DNA of 19,591 bases. Origin: JTS-RE9 sp964649195. GTDB taxonomy: Bacteria; Planctomycetota; Phycisphaerae; Phycisphaerales; Phycisphaeraceae. Below the pieces are notes generated by a model that was not told the origin of the DNA, searched no databases, and saw only the letters and a program-made list of their open reading frames with translations. A program made the translations under genes and the position numbers. The stretch spans positions 1 to 19,591 of the forward strand of contig CAZYPK010000093.1 in assembly GCA_964649195.1 (NCBI GenBank). The letters are read 5' to 3'. This document shows, one piece after another, positions 14,356-19,591 of this stretch; the first letter of the stretch is position 1, and each line of letters begins with the position of its first letter.

Positions 14356-14925
14356 CTACTTGCCCGGCGTCTCGTTCTTCGTGCGCCGCATCATTCGCTC
14401 CAGCCAGTCGCGGAAGATGTTGACACCGGCGGCGATGGCGGCGTCCCGCACCTTGTTGACTTCGCAGTGAAGCCGGGCGCTCAACCATTGTTTTGTGCCG
14501 GGCTGTTCCGGCAGAGGCTCGGGCCGGGCCGCCGTTGCTTCAACCGTTTCAGAAGGATGCAGAACCTCGTCGGTGCATGGACCATTGATTGGTTTCCGCG
14601 CGGCAGATTGTCCGGCGTCGCGGCGGCGTCGCGCCAGAAGCACGCCGACCCATGTGGCGACGCCCATCATCGCCCACGGATGTCGCGTGGCTTGCCGCTT
14701 GAGATCCAAGGCGCATTGGATTGCCTGCACCGCGTCCTGGGTTGACCGCTTTGCGGAATGCACCGTCTCATCGACAGCGGCGCAGGCGGAATCGACCGAC
14801 ATCGTCACTCGTTTCTGAAGCGATTCCAACTTGCCGGCGATCGCGGAACGGGTCTGCTCAATCTGGTGACGCAGCGTCTGAAACGTCGCATCACCGGCGG
14901 GTGATCCCGCTGCTTCATCAGTCAT
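14356..14925 (-). CDS. DUF3618-like membrane-anchored protein
   Basis: A 189-residue protein. Residues 18-40 (LRHQIEQTRSAIAGKLESLQ) match the DUF3618 signature of a helix beginning I-E-x-T-R. A long amphipathic helical region runs to about 80 and a single membrane helix lies at about 82-100 (HPWAMMGVATWVGVLLARR). The C-terminal part is charged (WLERMMRRTKNETPGK). AAGGAG upstream of ATG 14925 is a strong ribosome site and the start overlaps the stop of the YqjE-like gene by four bases (ATGA), so translation is probably coupled. DUF3618 genes commonly follow phage-holin-like YqjE genes. Function unknown; probably a membrane stress protein. Confidence 0.82.
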   Translation of the reverse strand: MTDEAAGSPAGDATFQTLRHQIEQTRSAIAGKLESLQKRVTMSVDSACAAVDETVHSAKRSTQDAVQAIQCALDLKRQATRHPWAMMGVATWVGVLLARRRRDAGQSAARKPINGPCTDEVLHPSETVEATAARPEPLPEQPGTKQWLSARLHCEVNKVRDAAIAAGVNIFRDWLERMMRRTKNETPGK

Positions 14926-15311
14926 TGGAAGTTCTCCTTGAGCGCTTGCGCGATCTCGTTCGGCAGCAGGTTCATGGATGCGACCATTCGCTTGCCCCTG
15001 CGGTAAACCAAGGCGGAAAGCGCCATCAGCGCGCCGCCGACGATGCCGCACCAGCACCACCATGGAACCGCGGGCGCCGCCCATGTGAGCAGGCCCACCA
15101 ACATGGCGGCCACGGCGGCGCACCCGACCACTCCAAGAACATGCGCACCCACCATGACGAGCGCCGCCCGCCTGCTCTTTCGGAAATCCTCGCGAACCTC
15201 GTGACGCAGCAGTTCCACGTGCTGTTTCACGAGCCGATGAGCGTCGCCCGCAATCTCGCCGACCAGGGCGCTCAGGCTCTGGCCGGCTGTTTCGTTGGAG
15301 TCGTGGATCAT
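14922..15311 (-). CDS. YqjE-like holin-superfamily III protein
   Basis: A 129-residue membrane protein of the putative actinobacterial holin-X/YqjE family (PF07332). Residues 1-45 are a soluble amphipathic helix (LVGEIAGDAHRLVKQHVELL, RHEVREDFRKSR). Two membrane helices follow at about 49-78 (ALVMVGAHVLGVVGCAAVAAM) and 80-105 (WWCWCGIVGGALMALSALVY). In proteobacteria YqjE lies between yqjD and yqjK and is induced in stationary phase or by salt; a lytic role is not implied. It starts three bases after the stop of the ElaB/YqjD-like gene and ends in a four-base overlap with the next gene. Confidence 0.88.
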   Translation of the reverse strand: MIHDSNETAGQSLSALVGEIAGDAHRLVKQHVELLRHEVREDFRKSRRAALVMVGAHVLGVVGCAAVAAMLVGLLTWAAPAVPWWCWCGIVGGALMALSALVYRRGKRMVASMNLLPNEIAQALKENFQ

Positions 15312-15314
15312 TTC

Positions 15315-15692
15315 TCAACCCTTCGAAGTGGCCTTGACCAGCAGGTAGCCCAGGGCGGCGCCGATCAGCACGGATTGCATCGGATACTTGCGGATCGCCT
15401 GGGTCAGGTCGTTGCCGACGGATTGAATCGCGTCGCTCGCGTTGTGGCCTGCGGTGGTCGCCATTTCCTGGGCGCGCTCCTTGACATGAGTTGCCATGTC
15501 ACCTGTGGCGCCGGCGGCATCCATCACCCTGTCCTTGGCGTTGTGCGCCCAGGCCTGGACCTTTTCCTTGGCATGGTCAACGAACTCGCCGGCATTGCTC
15601 ACGAGCGTTTTGGCCTTGTCGGCGGCGCTGTCGATCGCGCCTGCAATGCCGCCGGAGGTCGGGTCACACGAGATATTGGAATCATGAGTCAT
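15315..15692 (-). CDS. ElaB/YqjD-like (DUF883) tail-anchored protein
   Basis: A 125-residue protein. The body (15-100) is an Ala-rich amphipathic helix (AIDSAADKAKTLVSNAGEFV, HAKEKVQAWAHNAKDRVMDA), and the C-terminus is one membrane helix YPMQSVLIGAALGYLLV with a GxxxG motif. This is the layout of ElaB/YqjD, inner-membrane-anchored proteins that in E. coli bind stationary-phase ribosomes through the soluble part. GGAG at about 15700, upstream of ATG 15692, is the ribosome site. It heads the four-gene unit with YqjE-like, DUF3618-like and AI-2E family proteins. The 92-base upstream gap has no clear promoter. Confidence 0.85.
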   Translation of the reverse strand: MTHDSNISCDPTSGGIAGAIDSAADKAKTLVSNAGEFVDHAKEKVQAWAHNAKDRVMDAAGATGDMATHVKERAQEMATTAGHNASDAIQSVGNDLTQAIRKYPMQSVLIGAALGYLLVKATSKG

Positions 15693-15784
15693 GTGTAATC
15701 TCCATCAATAGAGTGAAAGTGAATGTCGTTAAGTCTTGTTTCGGAACTTTGAAAGTCATCGCTTCCGGGAGCAACGGGGCGCCG

Positions 15785-16225
15785 TTACTTTGCGGCGATG
15801 GTGATCTTGATGTCGCTCACGGCATCGAGACCTTTGGCCGGATGCCCGACCATCTTTACGACGAACTCGCCGATGGCCGCTTCCGCGTCGGACTTCAAGG
15901 TGAATTTCGCTTCCGTGTCGCCTTGGCCGATGACGGGCTTGGCCGGATCGATGCTGACGCCCTTGGGAATGCCGGAGAACTCGAGCGCGACAGTCTCGCT
16001 GAAGTTGTCATTGCGCTTGATGGTGACGGTGAACGCCTTGGCTTCGCCCTGCTTAAAAGAGGCCGAATCGGGGGAGAGCGAGAGTGTGAAGGTGCCGCCC
16101 GTCACCGGGGTGACGGGCTTGGCGGCGTTGGGCGGCGTGGCGCCGGGGCCGCCGGTCGTGGATTTGTCGCAACCGGTGAGAGCCAGTGACGCGAGGAGGA
16201 CAACGATGGTGTTCAATGCTGTCAT
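15785..16225 (-). CDS. Beta-sandwich lipoprotein
   Basis: A 146-residue lipoprotein. Residues 1-18 are a signal sequence and LTGC gives Cys19. After a Pro/Thr linker (20-43), residues 44-146 form one Ig-like beta-sandwich: FTLSLSPDSASFKQGEAKAF, TVTIKRNDNFSETVALEFSG, IPKGVSIDPAKPVI and FVVKMVGHPAKGLDAVSDIK. Domains of this pattern are common in secreted planctomycete and verrucomicrobial proteins; the role is unknown, perhaps binding in the cell envelope. AAAGGA at about eight bases before ATG 16225 selects this start over an upstream ATG at 16288. Confidence 0.85.
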   Translation of the reverse strand: MTALNTIVVLLASLALTGCDKSTTGGPGATPPNAAKPVTPVTGGTFTLSLSPDSASFKQGEAKAFTVTIKRNDNFSETVALEFSGIPKGVSIDPAKPVIGQGDTEAKFTLKSDAEAAIGEFVVKMVGHPAKGLDAVSDIKITIAAK

Positions 16226-16245
16226 GACCAATCCTTTGTATGGTG

Positions 16246-16259
16246 TGCAATACGTTGCA
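16246..16259. promoter_or_regulatory. Palindrome TGCAA-N4-TTGCA upstream of the lipoprotein gene
   Basis: A perfect 5-base inverted repeat around TACG, 21 bases before ATG 16225. Its place between the gene and its presumed promoter suits an operator. No regulator is recognised nearby. Confidence 0.35.
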
Positions 16260-16277
16260 ATGTGTGTTTTATGAACA

Positions 16278-16310
16278 ATCACATACATTCGTGATCATTC
16301 AATATATTGA
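16278..16310. promoter_or_regulatory. AT-rich palindromes between two lipoprotein genes
   Basis: ATCAC-N8-GTGAT (16278-16295) and the perfect 12-base palindrome TCAATATATTGA (16299-16310) lie directly after the SYLF gene stop, in an AT-rich patch unlike its GC-rich surroundings. They may be the promoter or operator region of the beta-sandwich lipoprotein. Confidence 0.35.
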
Positions 16311-16313
16311 CTC

Positions 16314-16868
16314 TTATTTGGGCTGATAGCTGAACTTCTGTCCGCCGACGGCGGCCTCGAACATCAGGCCTGTTTCATCCATGGTGAACACCGACACGCC
16401 ATTGGCATACTTGGCGTTGGCGCCGGCACCCGACTTGAGGGCCACGGCGGTCGCCTGGGCATCGAAGCGGAAGTTGCCTTGCTTGAAGGTTTCGACCGCC
16501 CGGCTGGTTTCGAAGCAGATGATCTCGGTATAGGACTGTCCGCCGAGTTGAACGCCGATCGTCGCCTGGCTCAGGTCGCAGTAGCCCACGACGACGCCGC
16601 GCTCATACAACACGCCCTTGCCGTAGGCGCCGCCGATGCCCGCCGCCCCTTTGCCCACGGAGGGGAACACCGCATGGCCGGCGGAGGCGTTGATGACGGG
16701 GATCAGCGTGGCGTCATGCCGCTGCGCCTTGCCCAGTGCATTGGCGGCATCGTGTTCGATGTCGCGCTTGCCTTCCACGGTGGCGGGCGCCGTCGCACAG
16801 GCGCTCAGTGCCAAAAGGCCCAGCACGCCGGCCAGCAAACAGGTTGATTTCATCGTTAAACTCTTCAT
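16314..16868 (-). CDS. SYLF-domain (YSC84-like) lipoprotein
   Basis: A 184-residue lipoprotein. Residues 1-23 are a signal sequence ending LSAC with Cys24 as the modified residue. Residues about 35-184 are the SYLF/YSC84 domain, which binds lipids: AGHAVFPSVGKGAAGIGGAY, GKGVLYERGVVVGYCDLSQA, TIGVQLGGQSYTEIICFETS and the closing YANGVSVFTMDETGLMFEAA, GGQKFSY. Bacterial members are outer-membrane or periplasmic proteins of unclear function. AAGGA seven bases before ATG 16868 supports this start; ATG 16874 is too close to the ribosome site. Confidence 0.9.
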   Translation of the reverse strand: MKSLTMKSTCLLAGVLGLLALSACATAPATVEGKRDIEHDAANALGKAQRHDATLIPVINASAGHAVFPSVGKGAAGIGGAYGKGVLYERGVVVGYCDLSQATIGVQLGGQSYTEIICFETSRAVETFKQGNFRFDAQATAVALKSGAGANAKYANGVSVFTMDETGLMFEAAVGGQKFSYQPK

Positions 16869-16896
16869 AGCCATGTCCTTTCAAAGACGACCGCTG

Positions 16897-17014
16897 CCGG
16901 GACAAAGCCCGGACCGGGTCCAAACCCCGAGAAGTTGCAGAAGCTGAAACTCACGCCGCCGAATATCAATTCGGCGGCAACAGATGTTGCCAGGTCCCCG
17001 CGCCACTTGCGCGG
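16897..17014. repeat. Cluster of hairpins in the gap upstream of the SYLF gene
   Basis: Three perfect hairpins follow one another: CCGGG/CCCGG (16897-16912), GCCGCCGAAT/ATTCGGCGGC with a four-base loop (16955-16978) and CCGCGC/GCGCGG (16998-17014). None has a T-run. They could end transcription of the DUF3185 gene or be repeats or RNA structure in the SYLF leader. Confidence 0.55.
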
Positions 17015-17024
17015 CAACACCAAC

Positions 17025-17237
17025 TCATGCCTTGCGGCCGCCGGCAAAGGTCATGATCAGTCCGACAACGGCCAGCACGACGCCGCCGACCATGGACCAG
17101 ACCGTCTTGTCGGTGAAATGGCCGGTGAAAAACTCGCTCCACTGATCCGCGAAGGATTCCGAAGCGTTCAACCCGACCATGAACAGAACCACCCCGACAA
17201 CCATCAGAATCACGCCACCGAGGCGATAGGGATTCAT
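17025..17237 (-). CDS. DUF3185 small membrane protein
   Basis: A 70-residue protein with two membrane helices (LGGVILMVVGVVLFMVGLNA at 6-25 and MVGGVVLAVVGLIMTFAGGR at 49-68) joined by SESFADQWSEFFTGHFTDKT. This is the whole pattern of family DUF3185, whose role is unknown. AGGA eight bases before ATG 17237 is the ribosome site. A hairpin lies just upstream. Confidence 0.9.
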   Translation of the reverse strand: MNPYRLGGVILMVVGVVLFMVGLNASESFADQWSEFFTGHFTDKTVWSMVGGVVLAVVGLIMTFAGGRKA

Positions 17238-17255
17238 AGATCAGTCCTTTGTCAT

Positions 17256-17276
17256 GCCTTGTTGATGAGACAAGGC
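17256..17276. repeat. Hairpin upstream of the DUF3185 gene
   Basis: GCCTTGT and ACAAGGC form seven pairs around TGATGAG in the 69-base gap between the DUF3309 and DUF3185 genes. On the - strand it sits immediately before the DUF3185 ribosome site. Confidence 0.45.
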
Positions 17277-17306
17277 GGAATGTTGTTTTTGCTTGAAAGC
17301 GCCGGC

Positions 17307-17471
17307 TTAAAAGCGGTACGGCAGATGTCCCAGCAGCAGCAGAATCAGCAGAATCAGCAGCACGAGTCCGAGCCCGCCGCTTGGTCCATAGCCCCAGTTG
17401 CGGCTGTATCCCCAGCGAGGCAGGGCGCCCATGAGCAGCATGATCACGATGATGAGCAGAATGAGTCCCAT
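17307..17471 (-). CDS. DUF3309 small membrane protein
   Basis: A 54-residue protein: helix 1 LILLIIVIMLLMGALP, the conserved loop RWGYSRNWGYGPSGGLG, and helix 2 LVLLILLILLLLGHL. This fits DUF3309 over its full length; such genes are frequent in proteobacterial stress regulons and have no known activity. AAGGA about eight bases before ATG 17471 selects this start over an upstream ATG at 17537. Confidence 0.92.
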   Translation of the reverse strand: MGLILLIIVIMLLMGALPRWGYSRNWGYGPSGGLGLVLLILLILLLLGHLPYRF

Positions 17472-17521
17472 GTTCGTTTCCTTGTCAATGGTGTGAATCG
17501 GATGAGCCATGCCCCGGGGCC

Positions 17522-17543
17522 GACCGTACCCCTCCATACGGTC
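17522..17543. repeat. Hairpin upstream of the DUF3309 gene
   Basis: GACCGTA and TACGGTC form seven pairs around an eight-base loop in the 97-base gap between the DUF2934-type and DUF3309 genes. There is no T-run. TTGACC overlaps one arm on the - strand, but no -10 box follows. Confidence 0.45.
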
Positions 17544-17568
17544 AACGCCCGGAGTATTGTCAGTTGAA

Positions 17569-17973
17569 TCAATACTTGTTCTTTGTTCCGGTTGCCGGTG
17601 AATGAGTCGCGCCGCCTGAGTTGGTCATGTTGCCGGTCTTGCCCGAGGGCATCACCTGGTCGTAGTTCTTGCCGATCGGTTCCGTGCCGTCCCGCTGGAC
17701 CAGCGGCGTGTTGCGATACTCGGCGGCGCCCGATGCCGCCTGCTGTTTGCGCAGTTCTTGCTCGGCTTGATGCCAGTTCTGCCGGCACTGACCTTTGGCG
17801 CGGCCCTTCTGCGAGTAGATGCCGTAGGCGCGCACGGCGATGTCCTCGTGCGACGGCGAGTGCATCGCGGTCAGCGCGTCGTCGGTCGCCGGCATCGCCT
17901 GCGACGCGGACGGCTTCTGCGAAGCGGAGCGGACGGGGGCGGATTGTTGCTGTTGTTGTGCGGGCTGGGTCAT
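17569..17973 (-). CDS. DUF2934-type protein
   Basis: A 134-residue soluble protein. Residues about 41-76 (HEDIAVRAYGIYSQKGRAKG, then QCRQNWHQAEQELR) match the DUF2934 helical motif, in which an I-x-x-x-A-Y helix and a W-x-x-A-E helix are conserved. The N-terminus is Gln/Ser-rich and the C-terminus (80-134) is Gly/Thr/Asn-rich and probably disordered. Function unknown. AAAGG about eight bases before ATG 17973 sets the start; the upstream ATG at 18015 lies in the intergenic hairpin. Confidence 0.82.
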   Translation of the reverse strand: MTQPAQQQQQSAPVRSASQKPSASQAMPATDDALTAMHSPSHEDIAVRAYGIYSQKGRAKGQCRQNWHQAEQELRKQQAASGAAEYRNTPLVQRDGTEPIGKNYDQVMPSGKTGNMTNSGGATHSPATGTKNKY

Positions 17974-18003
17974 GGAAGGCGCCTTTCGGGCTTGGGGTGT
18001 TGT

Positions 18004-18027
18004 CCTGCCCGGCATGCGCCGGGCAGG
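18004..18027 (-). terminator. Hairpin after the first DUF2294 gene
   Basis: CCTGCCCGGC and GCCGGGCAGG form ten perfect pairs around a four-base loop, 25 bases after the stop codon of the leftward DUF2294 gene. The tail (ACAACACC) has no T-run, so termination would be Rho-type or partial. Confidence 0.4.
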
Positions 18028-18051
18028 AAGAGTTTGTTCGAAAGTTGTGTG

Positions 18052-18480
18052 TCAGTCGGGATTGATTGATTGTTGTGTCGGGGGTTCGTTCCAAACTTCC
18101 GCGGGCACTTCGGCGGCCAGCAGGAACACCTGAACCATCGTGCCGTTGGTGAAGGCGTGTGCCACGGCCCCGCCGGGCGTTTCGACCTCCGCCGCCGCTT
18201 CGCGGACTTCCACGCCGATGATCCGCTTGATCTCTTGCCGCAAGGCATCGGCGGAAGCGGCGAAGAGCTGGCGGTGAAACTCCCGCACTTGCGCGGCGCC
18301 GGCGGCATCGGCGGCCAAGGCTTGCTCGGCGGGAGTCAAGGCCTCGCGCAGCGTGATCACGAGGGTGTCTCCATTGAGAACCGCGGTCACCGACCCGGGC
18401 GCTCGGCCGGTCATCTGCAACTGAAACGCGCCGGCCGCCTGGGCCACCTGCTGCGCCATCGATGATTGCGCTGGGGGCAT
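18052..18480 (-). CDS. DUF2294/MpsC-family protein, copy a
   Basis: A 142-residue protein of the DUF2294 family (PF10057, named MpsC for a Na+-translocating membrane-potential system in staphylococci). The domain spans about 10-130: TGRAPGSVTAVLNGDTLVIT, LREALTPAEQALA, FHRQLFAASADALRQEIKRI and IGVEVREAAAEVE. It corresponds in order to copy b at 19059. The GR-P motif near residue 24-27 and the LTxAEQ motif are shared by both. AAGGA upstream of ATG 18480 supports the start. No MpsA or MpsB-like gene is in the window, so the membrane-potential role is uncertain. Confidence 0.82.
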   Translation of the reverse strand: MPPAQSSMAQQVAQAAGAFQLQMTGRAPGSVTAVLNGDTLVITLREALTPAEQALAADAAGAAQVREFHRQLFAASADALRQEIKRIIGVEVREAAAEVETPGGAVAHAFTNGTMVQVFLLAAEVPAEVWNEPPTQQSINPD

Positions 18481-18566
18481 GATGTTTCCTTGCGTGATGG
18501 CATGTTCGGCAGCATTGACTGCGATTCCAACCCGTGTGTCGTCGCCTGCGTTCGGACGTGCGGCTC

Positions 18567-18707
18567 TCAAGGTTCGCCTTGGATTTTCTCGCCTGTGCGC
18601 TCGACATCCTTGCCAAGGCCCTTCACGGTGTTGCATCCGCCGAGAATGAGGGTGAACGTCAAGAGTCCAAGCATGATCCACACGATGCTGATTCGTTTCG
18701 TATTCAT
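18567..18707 (-). CDS. Entericidin-like lipoprotein
   Basis: A 46-residue lipoprotein. The signal sequence ends LGGC with Cys25, followed by NTVKGLGKDVERTGEKIQ, the entericidin A/B signature. Entericidin B is a stress-induced lipoprotein with a membrane-toxic effect in E. coli; A counteracts it. Which type this is cannot be told. AAGGA eight bases before ATG 18707 is the ribosome site. A strong intrinsic terminator lies only 31 bases upstream of the start codon. Confidence 0.9.
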   Translation of the reverse strand: MNTKRISIVWIMLGLLTFTLILGGCNTVKGLGKDVERTGEKIQGEP

Positions 18708-18738
18708 GAGGTGTTCCTTTGCTGAACGGCGAATGCAC

Positions 18739-18786
18739 AAAAAAACCGACCCGCTTGAGCACTGCAAAAGTGCTCAAGCGGGTCGG
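18739..18786 (-). terminator. Strong intrinsic terminator before the entericidin gene
   Basis: CCGACCCGCTTGAGCACT and its perfect reverse complement form an 18-base-pair stem (18746-18763 with 18769-18786) around a five-base loop. On the - strand it is followed by seven T (18745-18739). No protein-coding gene precedes it on that strand. Confidence 0.85.
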
Positions 18787-18881
18787 CTTACTCGTCATCG
18801 GGCCTGTCGCGGTGGCGACCTGCCCTTGATCCAGTCTTCCAACAATCGGAGCCGATTCGTGTCGTGTTCGCGCTCCGCTGA
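18739..18881 (-). ncRNA. Candidate small RNA or attenuated leader
   Basis: A transcript from the promoter at 18888-18915 would run about 140 bases and end at the strong terminator. It contains small hairpins (GTCGC-CACC-GCGAC near 18808-18821; AATCG-GCTC-CGATT near 18845-18858). It has no convincing reading frame. Read-through would transcribe the entericidin gene. Confidence 0.35.
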
Positions 18882-18887
18882 CCGTTG

Positions 18888-18915
18888 ACAATAGAGGGCA
18901 GGACTCCCAAGGCAA
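18888..18915 (-). promoter_or_regulatory. Possible promoter of the leader or small RNA
   Basis: TTGCCT (18910-18915) and TATTGT (18888-18893) are separated by 16 bases on the - strand, with a predicted start near 18881. The 351-base gap between the entericidin and second DUF2294 genes holds only this promoter, the candidate RNA and the terminator; on the + strand an isolated TTGACA (18885-18890) has no matching -10. Confidence 0.35.
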
Positions 18916-19058
18916 GGAGATTCTGTGAATGTCCATGCATATTTCGGATATTGTGGTTTCCCGAAAGCAAGGACGGTCGAGCGTTCGGGCCGCATATGTC
19001 TTGCGATTTCCACGATGTAAACCCAATGCCCGCACACCCGCGGCGAGTCGAGGTCATC

Positions 19059-19439
19059 ATGAAAACCCAAGGCGAAATCGAAGCCGCCATCTGCCAGGGC
19101 ATGAACCGATTTGAGCAGGAATACATGGGGCGCGGGCCCAAGGAGATTCACACCCACCTCATTCGCGACCTGGTGGTGGTGCGCCTGCACGGCGTTCTGA
19201 CCGCGGCCGAGCAACAACTGGTCAAGAAGCTCGCCGTTGAGAAGGGGCGCGACTTGCTCAAGCAGGTGCGGACCCACCTCATCGAAACCGCCCGTCCGCT
19301 GATGGAGGCCATGATCCAGAACATCACCGGCGTCGGGGTGCTCAGCCTGCACCACGACATCAGCACAGTCACGGGGGAGGAAGTCGTACTCTTCACCCTG
19401 ACGGCGGCGCCATCGTTCCGTGAAGTGAAACAGAAATAG
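19059..19439 (+). CDS. DUF2294/MpsC-family protein, copy b
   Basis: A 126-residue protein matching DUF2294 over its full length: the N-terminal helix EIEAAICQGMNRFEQEYMGR, GRGPKEIHTHLIRDLVVVRL, GVLTAAEQQLVKKLA, RTHLIETARPLMEAMIQNIT and VLSLHHDISTVTGEEVVLFT. It keeps the family GRGP motif better than copy a and is the more standard member. AGG six bases before ATG 19059 is the ribosome site; ATG 19026 is a possible longer start. It is transcribed away from the rest of the stress island. It is followed by a short hairpin (TTGCCC 19472-19477 with GGGCAA 19482-19487) without a T-run. Confidence 0.88.
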   Translation: MKTQGEIEAAICQGMNRFEQEYMGRGPKEIHTHLIRDLVVVRLHGVLTAAEQQLVKKLAVEKGRDLLKQVRTHLIETARPLMEAMIQNITGVGVLSLHHDISTVTGEEVVLFTLTAAPSFREVKQK

Positions 19440-19488
19440 GCTCAAGGAAGCGGAAAAGGGGAGGAGTATCCTTGCCCCGCAGGGCAAA

Positions 19489-19591
19489 CGCATATGACTT
19501 CGGGAGGGCGAGGCTACCGCTGGGAGGGCGAGGCTTCGGGAGGGCGAGGCTCCCGCCGAGCCGATTCGTTTGCGACGGCCCCGCTTTGGGG
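19489..19591. repeat. Right-end copy of terminal inverted repeat
   Basis: The reverse complement begins with the same base as position 1 and matches it for 54 bases with one mismatch. It then has three tandem copies of GCCTCGCCCTCCC with a period of about 20 bases (copy 1 has two) and ends at CATATGCG. Confidence 0.88.

Noticed and set aside
14922..15311. Holin-like gene as evidence of a prophage
   Set aside because: The family is the chromosomal YqjE type and no other phage gene is present.
15785..16288. Start of the beta-sandwich lipoprotein at ATG 16288
   Set aside because: The extra 21 residues lack a ribosome site and would bury the lipoprotein signal sequence.
18885..18890. Perfect TTGACA on the + strand as promoter of the second DUF2294 gene
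   Set aside because: No -10 box lies 16-18 bases downstream.
1..19591. tRNA, rRNA, integrase, transposase or replication origin
   Set aside because: None recognised on either strand.

Overview
The window looks like a chromosomal fragment of a GC-rich planctomycete, most likely Phycisphaerae-like. This is inferred from three things: secreted and lipid-anchored proteins of planctomycete style, a PEP-CTERM protein, and many palindromic intergenic repeats. No rRNA, tRNA, transposase, integrase or CRISPR array is visible. The two ends are inverted copies of the same repeat, so this is probably an assembly contig that stops at a dispersed repeat on both sides.

Left third (1-6001): three envelope proteins on the + strand (a secreted protein with a CX4CH haem-like motif, a coiled-coil lipoprotein, a HEAT-repeat lipoprotein), then greA with its own promoter between inverted copies of a heptamer-based palindrome, then an LdhA-type D-lactate dehydrogenase on the - strand. 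Middle (6002-10592): a RicT/PSP1-type protein with a very long Arg-rich tail, a mosaic palindromic element, a six-helix membrane protein of unknown function, and a small zinc-ribbon/Sel1 gene that appears to be split by a palindromic repeat.

Right half (10886-19439): a PEP-CTERM protein with an ice-binding (DUF3494) domain and a long leader, then a dense array of small membrane and envelope stress genes, nearly all on the - strand. A tight four-gene unit encodes ElaB/YqjD-like, YqjE-like holin-superfamily, DUF3618-like and AI-2E/PerM-family proteins. Upstream of it are a beta-sandwich lipoprotein, a SYLF lipoprotein, DUF3185, DUF3309, a DUF2934-type protein, a DUF2294/MpsC protein and an entericidin-like lipoprotein. 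A second DUF2294/MpsC gene diverges on the + strand. Such genes occur scattered in proteobacterial general-stress regulons; finding them packed together, most with strong AAGGA-type ribosome sites, suggests an envelope or osmotic stress island, possibly acquired by transfer.

The most interesting points are the strong terminator just before the entericidin start (attenuator or small RNA), the stress island itself, the repeat-split zinc-ribbon/Sel1 gene, the greA promoter that fires from inside the loop of an upstream terminator, and the ice-binding PEP-CTERM protein with its structured leader. No wholly new enzymatic defence or mobile system could be demonstrated.
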